The notes: generated from the sequence alone by a model not told the origin. Shown: positions 44,758 to 54,043, numbered from the stretch's first letter. The stretch is 64,000 bases of DNA from Verrucomicrobiota bacterium (GCA_016235555.1 JACRKC010000073.1:1-64000), one strand, 5' to 3'. A program made the numbers and translations.

Positions 44758-45447
44758 ATGAAAGACTCCGAGTTCATCGAGCTGCTCAATCTCTACCTCG
44801 ACCACGAAATCTCCGCCGCCGATGCGGCGCGACTCGAGGCCGAGGTGCAGCGCAATCCTGCGCGCCGCGAGATCTACCGCCAATACTGTCAGATGCAGAA
44901 GGCGTGCTCCCTGCTGGCGTCCGACTTCACGGCTGCGCCCGCCGAGGGCAGGAAGGTGGTGTCGTTCGAGCAGCCGCGTCACGCGGCATGGCAGCCGCTG
45001 CGGTGGAGCGCGGCGGGGCTCGCGGCGGCGGCGTGCATCGCGTTCGTGGTGCTCAACCGCAACACGAACCCGACGCCATCGGCGCAGGCGCCGGTTGCGC
45101 AATTTGCAGCGCCCGTCGTCGAACCGCAGACGCCGCCGCCCGCCACTGACACCCGCACCATCGCGCGGACCGTGACGACCCCCAGTCGTCCTGCGGAACT
45201 GCAGCCGGCATTGAACACGACGTCCTTTTCGCTGACGAGCAGCCAGGGGGCTGTCGCGCTCAGGCCCGAGCAGTTTGAGTGGCTGCGCAACGTGCAGGTT
45301 GCGCCCATGCCGCAAGCGCCGTCGGTCGACGAGTTGCTCCGGTTTGAGACCCGGCCCGCCACGCTCAAAACCGGTCCCGCGACCTACCGCAGCGGGCGTC
45401 CCATGCAGGGGCAGGCGGAGTTCGTCGGCTTCGAGTTCAAGAAGTAG
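44758..45447 (+). CDS. Probable anti-sigma factor, single-pass membrane protein
   Basis: 229 residues. The N-terminal cytoplasmic part EFIELLNLYLDHEISAADAA resembles anti-sigma domains (zf-HC2/RsiW-like) but lacks the HxxxCxxC zinc motif; only Cys in YRQYCQMQKACSLL are present. A single membrane segment GLAAAACIAFVVL is followed by a Pro/Thr-rich periplasmic region. Position right after the ECF gene supports the role; the partner stimulus is unknown. Confidence 0.75.
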   Translation: MKDSEFIELLNLYLDHEISAADAARLEAEVQRNPARREIYRQYCQMQKACSLLASDFTAAPAEGRKVVSFEQPRHAAWQPLRWSAAGLAAAACIAFVVLNRNTNPTPSAQAPVAQFAAPVVEPQTPPPATDTRTIARTVTTPSRPAELQPALNTTSFSLTSSQGAVALRPEQFEWLRNVQVAPMPQAPSVDELLRFETRPATLKTGPATYRSGRPMQGQAEFVGFEFKK

Positions 45448-45482
45448 CCGCGGGCTTCCGCGGTTTTCGCACGCTACGCCAA

Positions 45483-45515
45483 AGGCGCCGGCCGACAACC
45501 GGCGCCTGTTTTTTA
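45483..45515. terminator. Bidirectional intrinsic terminator
   Basis: AGGCGCCGG (45483-45491) and CCGGCGCCT (45499-45507) form a 9-bp stem with a 7-base loop; a T run follows (45509-45514). It serves the anti-sigma gene on the + strand and sits at the stop of ruvA on the minus strand. Confidence 0.85.
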
Positions 45516-46112
45516 ACCGAGCGCCTTTTTGATGAGCGCCTCGGTGGTTGCCTTGGCGCCAAGGGAAAGCGCCGCGCGACGGACCGATTGATCGGCATCG
45601 CCGGCCTTGTAGCCGAGCGCGACGAGTGCGGCCACGGCGTCGCGGTGTGCATTGGGTTCGATGGGGGCCGATTCACCTGATGCGCCGGCCACGGCGGAGG
45701 CGTCGCCGCCGCCGACCTTGGCCTTGAGTTCCACGACGAGGCGCTCGGCGGTTTTCTTGCCGATGCCGGGCACCTTGGCGAGCGTGGCGATGTCACCGCT
45801 GCGGATCGCGCCCTCCAGCAGCGCCAGCGAAAGCCGGCTCATGATCGCGAGTGCGCTCTTCGGTCCGATGCCCGTGACGTTTTCGATCATCAGCCGGAAA
45901 AAATCGCGCTCGGCCGGTGTGGCGAAACCGTAGAGCGTCTGCGCGTCCTCCCGGTAGATCACGAGCGTGTGCAGTTTTACGAGGGCGCCGGGCGAGGGGA
46001 GCTTTTCGGCGGTCGTGACGGGGATGTTCACCTCGTAGCCGAGCCCGTTCAGCTCGATGACCGCGTGGAGCGGCGTGGCCGCAGCGAGCGTGCCCTGAAT
46101 CGAAGTGATCAT
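45513..46112 (-). CDS. ruvA: Holliday junction branch migration protein RuvA
   Basis: RuvA binds Holliday junctions and loads the RuvB motor. The 199 residues have the N-terminal OB domain (MITSIQGTLAAATPLHAVIELN), the helix-hairpin-helix region (FFRLMIENVTGIGPKSALAI, LAKVPGIGKKTAERLVVELK) and the small C-terminal RuvB-binding domain (AVAALVALGYKAGDADQSVR). It is the last gene of dapA-dapB-ruvA, 1 base after dapB. ruvB and ruvC are not in the window. Confidence 0.96.
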   Translation of the reverse strand: MITSIQGTLAAATPLHAVIELNGLGYEVNIPVTTAEKLPSPGALVKLHTLVIYREDAQTLYGFATPAERDFFRLMIENVTGIGPKSALAIMSRLSLALLEGAIRSGDIATLAKVPGIGKKTAERLVVELKAKVGGGDASAVAGASGESAPIEPNAHRDAVAALVALGYKAGDADQSVRRAALSLGAKATTEALIKKALG

Positions 46113-46113
46113 G

Positions 46114-46845
46114 CTACTTCAGCCCGAGCACGTCCTGCATGTCGTAAACGCCGGGCGGCTGCTTCACGACCCACTGCGCCGCGCGCAACGCGCCCCGCGC
46201 AAAAATTCCACGATCGCTCGCCTTGTGCGTGAGTTCGATGCGCTCGCCGAGCGCGGCGAACATCACCGTGTGATCGCCGACCACGTCGCCGCCGCGCAGA
46301 GCGTGGATGCCGACTTCGGTTGGCTGGCGCTCGCCGGTGATGCCCTTGCGCCCGTGGCGCAACGCCTCGGCGGTGAGCTTGCGCTCTTCGAGAATGATTT
46401 CGAGCAGACGGGCGGCGGTGCCGCTGGGGGCGTCCTTCTTGAAACGGTGGTGCATCTCGACGACCTCGGCGTCGTAGTCGGCGCCGAGCACGCCGGCGGC
46501 GCGGCGGGTGAGGGCGAAGAGCAGGTTCACGCCCACCGAAAAATTGCCCGCCCACACGCATGGCACTTTCGCGGCGAGCACGAGCAACTCGGCTTTCTCG
46601 GCGGCACCGTGCCCGGTGGTGCCGATGACGATCGGCTTGCGGTGGGCGACGGCGGTTTCCAGCACGGCTGGGGTGACGGAGTGAAAACTGAAGTCGACAA
46701 TCACGTCGCTCTTCGCGAGCCCGGCGGCGAGATCGTCGCCCACGTCGACGGCGGCGCCGAGTTGCAGTCCCATCTCCTCGGCGGCATCGGCGAGGGCCTG
46801 GCCCATGCGGCCCTTGGAGCCGTTGATCAAGACACGAAGTGACAT
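46114..46845 (-). CDS. dapB: 4-hydroxy-tetrahydrodipicolinate reductase
   Basis: NAD(P)H-dependent reductase of the lysine/diaminopimelate pathway. 243 residues, with the N-terminal nucleotide loop LINGSKGRMGQAL, VDFSFHSVTP, IGTTGH, GNFSVGVNLLF and the substrate motif EMHHRFKKDAPSGTA. It starts 10 bases after the dapA stop. Confidence 0.96.
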   Translation of the reverse strand: MSLRVLINGSKGRMGQALADAAEEMGLQLGAAVDVGDDLAAGLAKSDVIVDFSFHSVTPAVLETAVAHRKPIVIGTTGHGAAEKAELLVLAAKVPCVWAGNFSVGVNLLFALTRRAAGVLGADYDAEVVEMHHRFKKDAPSGTAARLLEIILEERKLTAEALRHGRKGITGERQPTEVGIHALRGGDVVGDHTVMFAALGERIELTHKASDRGIFARGALRAAQWVVKQPPGVYDMQDVLGLK

Positions 46846-46855
46846 GGCGGGTGGG

Positions 46856-47743
46856 TCAGCGACCGAGCGCGGCGAGGGTGCGCACGAGGGTGGCCTCGTT
46901 GGCTGACGACATCTCGCACAGCGGCGCCCGCACCTCGGCGGAGCCGATGATGCCCGCCCGCTGGAGCGCGAACTTGACCGGCACGGGATTGGGCTCGATG
47001 AAGAGCGTCTTGAACACGGGGTAAAGTTTGCGGTGGAGTTTGCCGGCCTTTGGAAAATCGCCCGCGAGCGCGAGCTTCACCATCTGTGAGATGTCGCGCA
47101 CAAAAAGGTTTGAGGCCACGCTGATCACGCCTTCGGCGCCGACCGACATGAAGGGCAGCGTGAGCGAGTCGTCGCCGGAGAGCACCGTGATGTCGTTGCC
47201 GAGCGCCTGCTTGAGCTGATCGACGCGGTCGACGCTGCCGCCGGCTTCTTTGATCCACCGCACGTGCTCGTATTTCGCCCGCAGACGCTCGACGACGCCC
47301 ACACTGATCTCGATGCCGCAGCGGCCCGGGATCGAGTAGAGGACGATCGGCTTGTCCGTCGCGTCGGCGAGGGTGCAGAAGTGGCGGAAGAGGCCTTCCT
47401 GGCTCGGCTTGTTGTAATACGGCGCGACCACGAGCATCGCATCGGCGCCGGCGTCGTGGGACAGTTTGGTGAGGTGGAGCGCCTCGTCGGTCGAGTTGGA
47501 ACCGGTTCCGGCAATCACGGGCACCCGGCCGGCCACGCAGGCGATCACGGCGCGAATCACCTCCATGTGTTCCTCGTGCGACAGGGTGGGAGACTCCCCG
47601 GTGGTGCCGACCGGAACCACGCCGTCGATGCCGCCCTTGAGTTGATGCGCGACCAGTTTTTTCAGGTCGTCATACGAGACCGCGCCGTGGCGGAACGGCG
47701 TGGCGAGGGCGGTGATGGTGCCGGTGAGCGGGCGGAGTTTCAT
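46856..47743 (-). CDS. dapA: 4-hydroxy-tetrahydrodipicolinate synthase
   Basis: Condenses pyruvate with aspartate semialdehyde in lysine/diaminopimelate synthesis. The 295 residues carry VPVGTTGESPTL, the catalytic Tyr region VVAPYYNKPSQEGLF, LYSIPGRCGIE and the Schiff-base Lys in WIKEAGGSVDR. The start giving MKLRPLTGTITALATPF is used; the frame extends upstream without family support. First gene of dapA-dapB-ruvA, divergent from pilT. Confidence 0.96.
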   Translation of the reverse strand: MKLRPLTGTITALATPFRHGAVSYDDLKKLVAHQLKGGIDGVVPVGTTGESPTLSHEEHMEVIRAVIACVAGRVPVIAGTGSNSTDEALHLTKLSHDAGADAMLVVAPYYNKPSQEGLFRHFCTLADATDKPIVLYSIPGRCGIEISVGVVERLRAKYEHVRWIKEAGGSVDRVDQLKQALGNDITVLSGDDSLTLPFMSVGAEGVISVASNLFVRDISQMVKLALAGDFPKAGKLHRKLYPVFKTLFIEPNPVPVKFALQRAGIIGSAEVRAPLCEMSSANEATLVRTLAALGR

Positions 47744-47811
47744 GTCGCGGGCAATGCAGTCTTGCCCACCACACCACGGCGAAATAGGCATGGCGCAACG
47801 CTTTTTTCCCA

Positions 47812-48915
47812 ATGCCCACCGTCACACCTCACACAGAAATGATGAACGACCTGCTTAAGCTCGCGGTAGACAGCGGGGTAAGCGACGTGATCATCAAATC
47901 AAACAAGCCCGGCTACGTGCGCCTCGCGGGCAAGCTCAAGCCGGTCGACATGGACCCGATCACCAACGCCGAGGCCAACGCGTGGGTGGAGGAGCACGTG
48001 CCGAAGGTATTCCGCTCGCGGTGGGACGACGAGGGCCAGGTGGACTTCGCGTATGCTTGGGAGGGAATTGGGCGCTTTCGCGTGAACGCGTTTCACCAGC
48101 GGGGCCTCGTGAGCATCGTGCTGCGCAACATCAAGAGCACCGTGCCGACGTTTGAGCAGCTCGGCCTCGGGCCGACGGCCGACGCGCTGATCAAGCTCGC
48201 TCAATCCAAGGACGGCATCCTGCTCGTGTGCGGCGCCACCGGCTCGGGCAAGAGTTCCACGATGGCTGCGATGATGAACTGGATTAACCACAATCTGGAC
48301 AAACACATCGTCACCATCGAGGACCCGATCGAATACACGTTCAGCGACGGCCAGTGCCTCTTCCAGCAACGCGAAATCGGCCTCGATGTGCCGAGCTTCG
48401 AATTGGCGATCAAGGCTGTGCTGCGCCAAAACCCCGACATCATCCTCGTCGGCGAAATGCGTGATCGCGAGACGTTCGAGACGGCGATCGGTGCGGCGGA
48501 GACGGGGCACCTGGTGTTCTCGACGATGCACGCGGCCACGGTCGCGCAATCGCTCACCCGCCTGTTCGAGTTCTTCCCCGCGGAGGAAGTCGTGCAGGCC
48601 CGCCGCGCGATCGCGGGCTCGCTGCGGGGATTCATCTGCCAGAAGCTCGTTCCGACGATCGACGGCAACGCCCGCGTGCCGGCCAACGAAATCCTCTACG
48701 CCGACGCGACGGTGAAGAACCTGATTCTCGAGGGCCAGAATGAGAAAATTCAGGGCCTGCTCGAAAGCAATGCGGACTCGGCGACGTTCTCGTTCAACAA
48801 GGATATCTACCGCCTGTGGAAGGAAGGTCGTGTCAGCAAACAGGACGCGCTGAAATTCTCGCCGAATCCCCAGCAGCTCGAGATGAACATGAAGGGCATC
48901 TTCATCAAATCCTGA
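47812..48915 (+). CDS. pilT: Type IV pilus retraction ATPase PilT
   Basis: A 367-residue hexameric secretion ATPase that retracts type IV pili for twitching motility. Walker A is GATGSGKSSTMAA, the Asp-box region DPIEYTFSDGQCLFQQ and the His-box segment ETGHLVFSTMHA follow, and SLRGFICQKLVP is typical of PilT/PilU. Possible starts at 47839 or 47842 would shorten it. No other pil genes lie nearby. Confidence 0.94.
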   Translation: MPTVTPHTEMMNDLLKLAVDSGVSDVIIKSNKPGYVRLAGKLKPVDMDPITNAEANAWVEEHVPKVFRSRWDDEGQVDFAYAWEGIGRFRVNAFHQRGLVSIVLRNIKSTVPTFEQLGLGPTADALIKLAQSKDGILLVCGATGSGKSSTMAAMMNWINHNLDKHIVTIEDPIEYTFSDGQCLFQQREIGLDVPSFELAIKAVLRQNPDIILVGEMRDRETFETAIGAAETGHLVFSTMHAATVAQSLTRLFEFFPAEEVVQARRAIAGSLRGFICQKLVPTIDGNARVPANEILYADATVKNLILEGQNEKIQGLLESNADSATFSFNKDIYRLWKEGRVSKQDALKFSPNPQQLEMNMKGIFIKS

Positions 48916-48937
48916 GTGATTCGTCGCAGCCGGCGTC

Positions 48938-49801
48938 ATGCGCTCGTTTCAGACAGGCCTGATCATTTTCGCCGGCACCATCGCGGCGCTGGCCGCCGAC
49001 GATGCCACGGCCAGGAAGGGACCGGCCGCGCCCGACGAGGACGCGATCGCGGCGGCCAAGCGGGAGTTTGATGCCCTGAAAGCCGCTCGCACCACACCGG
49101 ACTTGACGACAGCGGAACTGCCGAAGTTTGCCGCGCCACGATTGCAGGTGGGCGACGCTGCGTATTTCCCACCAACCGCGCGAGCCGAGGATCGTGCCGG
49201 GGCGAAGAAGAAATCCGCCAACTGGCTGGTGGACGCGATGGCAGCCCCGGACCGTAAATCCGATCTCCGCGGAACGCGCCAGATAGCCGCGGATGGGCTG
49301 GCGCCCGGCGACTCGACCGATCCCACCGTCGAACAATACAAAGAAAGACGGCCCGAAAAGAAGCCAACCGACGCCGTTCTCAACCCGCTCGATCGCTATT
49401 TGGAGTCATGGATGACACCGCAGGACCTGGCGCTGTTGAAGCCGGTGCTGAAGGCCGACGCCACTAGTCCCGTCGGCACCGAGCCGTTGAGGATTCCGAC
49501 TTTGACCGAGACGACGCGCTCGCCGATGGCTGACCGTGAAGTTTCCTCGTCCTTCGGCGCTGGCTCCGCCGGAAAATCGATGCCCGGCCGCGAAAACCCT
49601 TATCTCGCCACGCTCGGTGTGCCGTCTCCGGCCAGTCCGCCGGTCTTCGTCTCTCCGCCGGCGTCGGCGGTGAACCGCGCCAACGTCCCGGCGCCTGCGC
49701 CGCTGACACCGGCGTCAGTCCCGGCACAAAAGCCGCCGACTCCGGGTTTTGTGAAGCCCCGCGAGGACGAAAAGTTCAACAAGCAGATGAAACGTTTTTA
49801 G
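48938..49801 (+). CDS. Secreted Pro/Ala-rich protein of unknown function
   Basis: 287 residues with a Sec-type signal peptide (LIIFAGTIAALAAD) and then a charged, low-complexity region rich in Ala, Pro and Lys; the C-terminal third is Pro-rich (PAPAPLTPASVPAQKPPTP). LNPLDRYLESWMTPQDLALL is the only segment that looks folded. It follows pilT by 22 bases, but no link to pili can be shown. Family not recognised. Confidence 0.7.
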   Translation: MRSFQTGLIIFAGTIAALAADDATARKGPAAPDEDAIAAAKREFDALKAARTTPDLTTAELPKFAAPRLQVGDAAYFPPTARAEDRAGAKKKSANWLVDAMAAPDRKSDLRGTRQIAADGLAPGDSTDPTVEQYKERRPEKKPTDAVLNPLDRYLESWMTPQDLALLKPVLKADATSPVGTEPLRIPTLTETTRSPMADREVSSSFGAGSAGKSMPGRENPYLATLGVPSPASPPVFVSPPASAVNRANVPAPAPLTPASVPAQKPPTPGFVKPREDEKFNKQMKRF

Positions 49802-49815
49802 GGCTTGGATTTGGC

Positions 49816-49840
49816 ACGGGCGGGCGCTTGTCTCGCCCGT
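49816..49840 (+). terminator. Weak terminator-like hairpin before fabD
   Basis: ACGGGCG and CGCCCGT form a 7-bp stem, followed by TT only. It lies between the secreted-protein gene and fabD and ends 8 bases before the fabD ATG. It may attenuate or merely flank the start. Confidence 0.3.
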
Positions 49841-49847
49841 TTCCATC

Positions 49848-50759
49848 ATGGCATTGGCATTCTTATTTGCAGGGCAGGGAGCCCAAAAGGTCGGCATGGG
49901 TCGGTCGTTATACGAGCAATCTGCTGCGGCGCGTGCGCTTTACGACGAGGCCGGGCGCGTGCTCGGCTGGGATCTCGCGAAGGTGAGCTTCGAAGGGCCC
50001 GAGGCCGAACTCACGCAAACGAAAGTCTGCCAGCCGGCGCTTTTTGTGCATGGCCTCGCCGCCTTGGCCGCGATGCGCGAGTCGGGCAAGGTGCCGGCCG
50101 GCGCGCCGCAGTTCGCCCTTGGATTGAGCCTCGGCGAACTCACGGCGTATTGCGCCGCGGGTGTCTACGACTTCGCCACGGGCCTGCGCATCGTCGCTGA
50201 GCGCGGCCGTCTCATGCAGCAGGCCTGCGAACAATCGGTCGGTGGCATGGCCGCGATCATCGGCGAAGAGCGCGCCAAGGTTTACGAATTGTGCAAGGAG
50301 TTCGACATCGAGGCGGCGAATTTCAACGCGCCCGGTCAGATCGTCGTGTCCGGCGAAAAGGCCAAGGTCGACGCCGCGGTGGCCGGCGCAAAGGCCCGCG
50401 GCATGAAGAAGGTCATGCCGCTGACGGTCGCCGGCGCCTATCACTCTCGCCTGATGGAGCCGGCGCGCGCGGCGTTCGAAGCGTTCCTGGCCGGTATCAC
50501 GTTTGCCGCGCCGAAATTCGCCGTGTTCACCAACACCACCGGCGCAGCCATCAGCGATCCCACGCAGATCAAGGCCGCGCTCGTGAAGCAGGTGGTGTCG
50601 TCCGTGCTGTGGGAGGATTGCATGCGCAGCGCCACGGCCGCGGGAGCCACCGGGTTTTGGGAGTTTGGGCCGGGTGGGGTGCTGGCCGGCCTCGCGCGCC
50701 GCACCGACCGGGCTTGGGCCGTGAAGAGCTTTTCCGAATTTTCCGACCTGACCGCCTGA
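49848..50759 (+). CDS. fabD: Malonyl-CoA:ACP transacylase
   Basis: Transfers malonyl units to ACP for fatty acid synthesis. 303 residues with FLFAGQGAQKVGMGR, the nucleophile motif GLSLGELTAY (Ser nucleophile; Leu in place of the usual His before it), NAPGQIVVSGE and the catalytic His region AGAYHSRLMEPA. Ends 2 bases before lepA, so the two are probably cotranscribed. Confidence 0.95.
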   Translation: MALAFLFAGQGAQKVGMGRSLYEQSAAARALYDEAGRVLGWDLAKVSFEGPEAELTQTKVCQPALFVHGLAALAAMRESGKVPAGAPQFALGLSLGELTAYCAAGVYDFATGLRIVAERGRLMQQACEQSVGGMAAIIGEERAKVYELCKEFDIEAANFNAPGQIVVSGEKAKVDAAVAGAKARGMKKVMPLTVAGAYHSRLMEPARAAFEAFLAGITFAAPKFAVFTNTTGAAISDPTQIKAALVKQVVSSVLWEDCMRSATAAGATGFWEFGPGGVLAGLARRTDRAWAVKSFSEFSDLTA

Positions 50760-50761
50760 CG

Positions 50762-52558
50762 ATGCCCCACCAACTGACCCGCAATTTCTGCATCATCGCG
50801 CACGTCGACCACGGCAAGACGACGCTCTCCGACCGCCTGCTTGAATACACCAACACCGTCGAGCAGCGCGTGATGACCGACCAGCATCTCGATGCGATGG
50901 ACCTCGAGAAGGAACGAGGCATCACGATCAAGTCGCACCCCGTCACGATGCGTTACCACGCGAAGGACGGGCAGGTCTACAAGCTCAACCTCATGGACAC
51001 GCCCGGCCACGTGGACTTCTCCTACGAAGTCTCGCGTTCGCTTGCGGCGTGCGAAGGCGCCGTGCTGCTCATCGATGCGGCGCAGGGCGTCGAGGCCCAG
51101 ACCGTCGCGAACGCGCACCTCGCGTTCGGCCAGAAGCTCAAGGTCATTCCCGTCATCAACAAGATCGACCTCCCGAGCGCGAACCTCGATCTCTGCCTGA
51201 AGCAGCTTGAGGATATCCTCACGATCTCCGCGGAAGAGGCGATTCTCGCCAGCGGCAAGGCCGGCATCGGCATCGTCGATATTCTCGAAGCCGTCGTGCA
51301 GCGCGTGCCGTCACCGCGTTGGACGGACTATGCGCAGACGCGCGCGCTCGTGTTCGACTCACTCTACGATTCCTACCGCGGCGTGATTTCCTACGTGCGC
51401 GTGTTCTCGGGCGCGGTGCGCGCAGGCGAATTCATGTTGCTGATGAGCAACAGCGCGAAGTCGGAAATCAAGGAGGTCGGCGTCTTCATGCCGAAGATGG
51501 AAAAAACGGCGTCCCTCGGAGCCGGCGACGTGGGCTATGTCGTCTCCAACATCAAGGATCCGTCCGAAATCAAAATCGGCGATACACTCACGCTTTCCGC
51601 CAAGCCCGCCGCCGCCATGCTGCCGGGCTACAAAGAGGTCCGCCCCATGGTGTTTTGCGGGCTTTATCCAGTCGAGACCTCCGACTACGAGAAACTCAAA
51701 GCCGCACTTGGCCGGCTGCGGCTCAACGACGCGGCTTTTGTCTATTCCTCCGAAAGTTCGGTCGCGCTCGGTTTCGGTTTCCGCTGTGGCTTCCTCGGGC
51801 TGCTCCACATGGAAATCATCCAGGAACGCATCCGCCGGGAGCACGACGTCGATATCATTTCGACCTATCCGAGTGTCGTTTACCGGGTGGTGAAACACGG
51901 CGACGTGACCATCGAGGTCGATAACCCGGTGAACCTCCCGGACCCCGGCGAAATCCTCGAAATCCGCGAACCCACGATCAAGGCGGCCATCCATATCCCG
52001 AACGATTCGATGGGCGACATTCTCGCGCTCATCATGGAAAAGCGGGGCGTGGTCGATCACACCGACACGCTCGACGCCACGCGCGTGATGCTCACCTGCA
52101 TCCTGCCGCTGAATGAAATACTCGTCGATTTCAACGACCGCCTGAAGAGCGTCACGCACGGTTACGGCTCGATGGATTACGAACTCGGCGAGTATCGCGC
52201 CGCGGATCTCGTGAAGATGGAGATTCTCGTCAACGCGGATCCCGTCGACGCGTTTGCCAGCATTGTCCACCGCGAGAAGGCCGAAGGGAAAGGCCGCGAA
52301 CTCTGCGAGAAACTCGCCGACATCATCCCGCCGCAGATGTTCAAGGTCGCCATCCAGGCCGCCATCGGCGGCAAGATCATCGCCCGCGACAACGTGAAGG
52401 AGATGCGGAAGGATGTGACCGCGAAATGCTACGGCGGCGACATCAGCCGCAAGCGAAAGCTCCTCGACAAACAGAAAGAGGGCAAAAAGAAGATGAAGCA
52501 GTTCGGGCGGGTTTCGATTCCATCCGACGCCTTCATCAAAGTCCTCAAAACCAACTGA
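50762..52558 (+). CDS. lepA: Elongation factor 4 (LepA)
   Basis: A ribosome-associated GTPase that back-translocates or aids translation under stress. The 598 residues have G1 AHVDHGKTTLSDRLLEYT, switch region ERGITIKS, G3 DTPGHVDFSYE, G4 NKIDLPSA and the LepA-specific C-terminal domain (CYGGDISRKRKLLDKQKEGK). The start giving MPHQLTRNFCIIAHVD is 2 bases after fabD. Confidence 0.97.
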   Translation: MPHQLTRNFCIIAHVDHGKTTLSDRLLEYTNTVEQRVMTDQHLDAMDLEKERGITIKSHPVTMRYHAKDGQVYKLNLMDTPGHVDFSYEVSRSLAACEGAVLLIDAAQGVEAQTVANAHLAFGQKLKVIPVINKIDLPSANLDLCLKQLEDILTISAEEAILASGKAGIGIVDILEAVVQRVPSPRWTDYAQTRALVFDSLYDSYRGVISYVRVFSGAVRAGEFMLLMSNSAKSEIKEVGVFMPKMEKTASLGAGDVGYVVSNIKDPSEIKIGDTLTLSAKPAAAMLPGYKEVRPMVFCGLYPVETSDYEKLKAALGRLRLNDAAFVYSSESSVALGFGFRCGFLGLLHMEIIQERIRREHDVDIISTYPSVVYRVVKHGDVTIEVDNPVNLPDPGEILEIREPTIKAAIHIPNDSMGDILALIMEKRGVVDHTDTLDATRVMLTCILPLNEILVDFNDRLKSVTHGYGSMDYELGEYRAADLVKMEILVNADPVDAFASIVHREKAEGKGRELCEKLADIIPPQMFKVAIQAAIGGKIIARDNVKEMRKDVTAKCYGGDISRKRKLLDKQKEGKKKMKQFGRVSIPSDAFIKVLKTN

Positions 52559-52604
52559 CAGGCCGCCCCTGATCTACTCAATTGCCTCTATGCCCAGACC
52601 GGCC

Positions 52605-52700
52605 TGTCATTCTGAACGGAGCGAAGAATCCAGCGAAACTCGTGAAGCACACTGCGGAAGCGATCATCCTGCTGGATTCTTCGCTCCGCTCAGAATGACA
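52605..52700. repeat. CATTCTGA..AGAATCCAG palindrome
   Basis: TGTCATTCTGAACGGAGCGA and the following AGAATCCAGC are mirrored at the right end by GCTGGATTCTTCGCTCCGCT and CAGAATGACA, giving about 30-base arms with one or two mismatches. It occupies most of the gap between lepA and lepB and may act as a terminator or mRNA end. Confidence 0.75.
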
Positions 52701-52738
52701 AACGCTTTTGTTGTCCACCGCTAACCCTCTGCATCCAA

Positions 52739-54043
52739 ATGTTCGGCCTTTTCGCCTCCCAGGAGAAAAAGATGCGAGAGAACGCGGGCAACTGGCTCGA
52801 ACTCGCCGAGAAAGTTTATCACTTTCGCCGCGATGTCCTTGCGGCTGCTCAGGTCGAGGAACTCACCGGCCACATCGCCGGCTTGAAAACGAAGCTCAAG
52901 GAGCGGGCCGGGGCTGAAGATCTCAAGCTCGCCATCGAGCGCTTAGAGGAAGTCCTGCGGCGGACGGGTGGGGCGATCTACCCGAAGACTTCGCTGGTCG
53001 AGAATGTCGAGTTCTTCCTCGTGGCGGCGATCGTGATCCTCGGCATCCGCACGTATTTCGTGCAGCCGTTCAAGATCCCGACGAACTCGATGTGGCCGAC
53101 CTACAACGGCATGACGCCCGAAGTCTTCGCCGACAAGACCGCCGAGCCCAATGTCGCCGTCGAGGCCGTGCGCATGGTGGCGTTCGGCGCGTGGCCGCAC
53201 CGGCTCGACGCGCCCGTGGATGGCGAAATCCTCGTTCCGGTCGGCGGCGAATCGCGCGGGATCGTGCATTGCCGGACGGTGCCGGGGCGCACGTGGCTCG
53301 TGATTCCCACGGAGCTGCGCGAATACACGGTGCTTGTCGGCGACAAACCCGTGAGCGTGAAGCTCCCGATGGACTTCGATTTCGACTGGGCGGTGTTCAA
53401 CGCGTTCTTCGCCGAGCCCGGCGAGCAATACACGCCGCAGCGCCTCGCCGCGGCCATCGGTCGCCGCATCCAGGCGCGCGCCTTCGAGGATCGCGAACTC
53501 AACGGCGCGCCGGTGCGAATGATCCGAACCGGAAGGAAAGCGCGGGCCGGCGAGCGTGTGCTGAGTTTCGACGAACTGACCGGCGATCAGCTTTTCGTCG
53601 ACCGCGTGAGCTATCACTTTGTGCGACCCAGCGTGGGCAGCGGTTTTGTCTTCCGCACCGAGAACATCGACAGCCCCTACATGAAGGATCGGGCCGGCCG
53701 GCAGGTCGAAAGTTACTATATCAAGCGCCTCATCGGCGTCCCCGGCGACACCATCGAGATCGTCGAGCCGGGCATCCAGCGCAACGGCGCGCCGATCACG
53801 GGCGCGGGAGCGTTCGCGGCCAATGCGAAACGTGAAGGCGGCTACACCGGATATTTCGCGCTCGGGCTGCTTGACAAGGGGCAGAAGCTGACCGTGCCGG
53901 CCAGCGGCTATTTCGCGATGGGCGACAACTCCGGCAACAGCCAGGACGGCCGCTACTGGGGTTTCGTCCCGGCCAAGGATGTGGTCGGGAAGCCGTTGTT
54001 GGTCTATTTCCCGTTCACGCGTCACTGGGGACCGGCGAAGTGA
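52739..54043 (+). CDS. lepB: Signal peptidase I with large insertion
   Basis: 434 residues, well above the usual 200-320. An N-terminal charged, coiled-coil-like region (residues 1-75) precedes one membrane segment (EFFLVAAIVILGIRTYF). The catalytic Ser 117 is in IPTNSMWPT and the general-base Lys is in YYIKRLIGVPGD at about 328, followed by the usual MGDNSGNSQDGRYWG. About 210 residues separate Ser and Lys, against about 55 in the E. coli enzyme, so a large extra domain lies between. It cleaves signal peptides at the outer face of the inner membrane. Confidence 0.93.
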   Translation: MFGLFASQEKKMRENAGNWLELAEKVYHFRRDVLAAAQVEELTGHIAGLKTKLKERAGAEDLKLAIERLEEVLRRTGGAIYPKTSLVENVEFFLVAAIVILGIRTYFVQPFKIPTNSMWPTYNGMTPEVFADKTAEPNVAVEAVRMVAFGAWPHRLDAPVDGEILVPVGGESRGIVHCRTVPGRTWLVIPTELREYTVLVGDKPVSVKLPMDFDFDWAVFNAFFAEPGEQYTPQRLAAAIGRRIQARAFEDRELNGAPVRMIRTGRKARAGERVLSFDELTGDQLFVDRVSYHFVRPSVGSGFVFRTENIDSPYMKDRAGRQVESYYIKRLIGVPGDTIEIVEPGIQRNGAPITGAGAFAANAKREGGYTGYFALGLLDKGQKLTVPASGYFAMGDNSGNSQDGRYWGFVPAKDVVGKPLLVYFPFTRHWGPAK

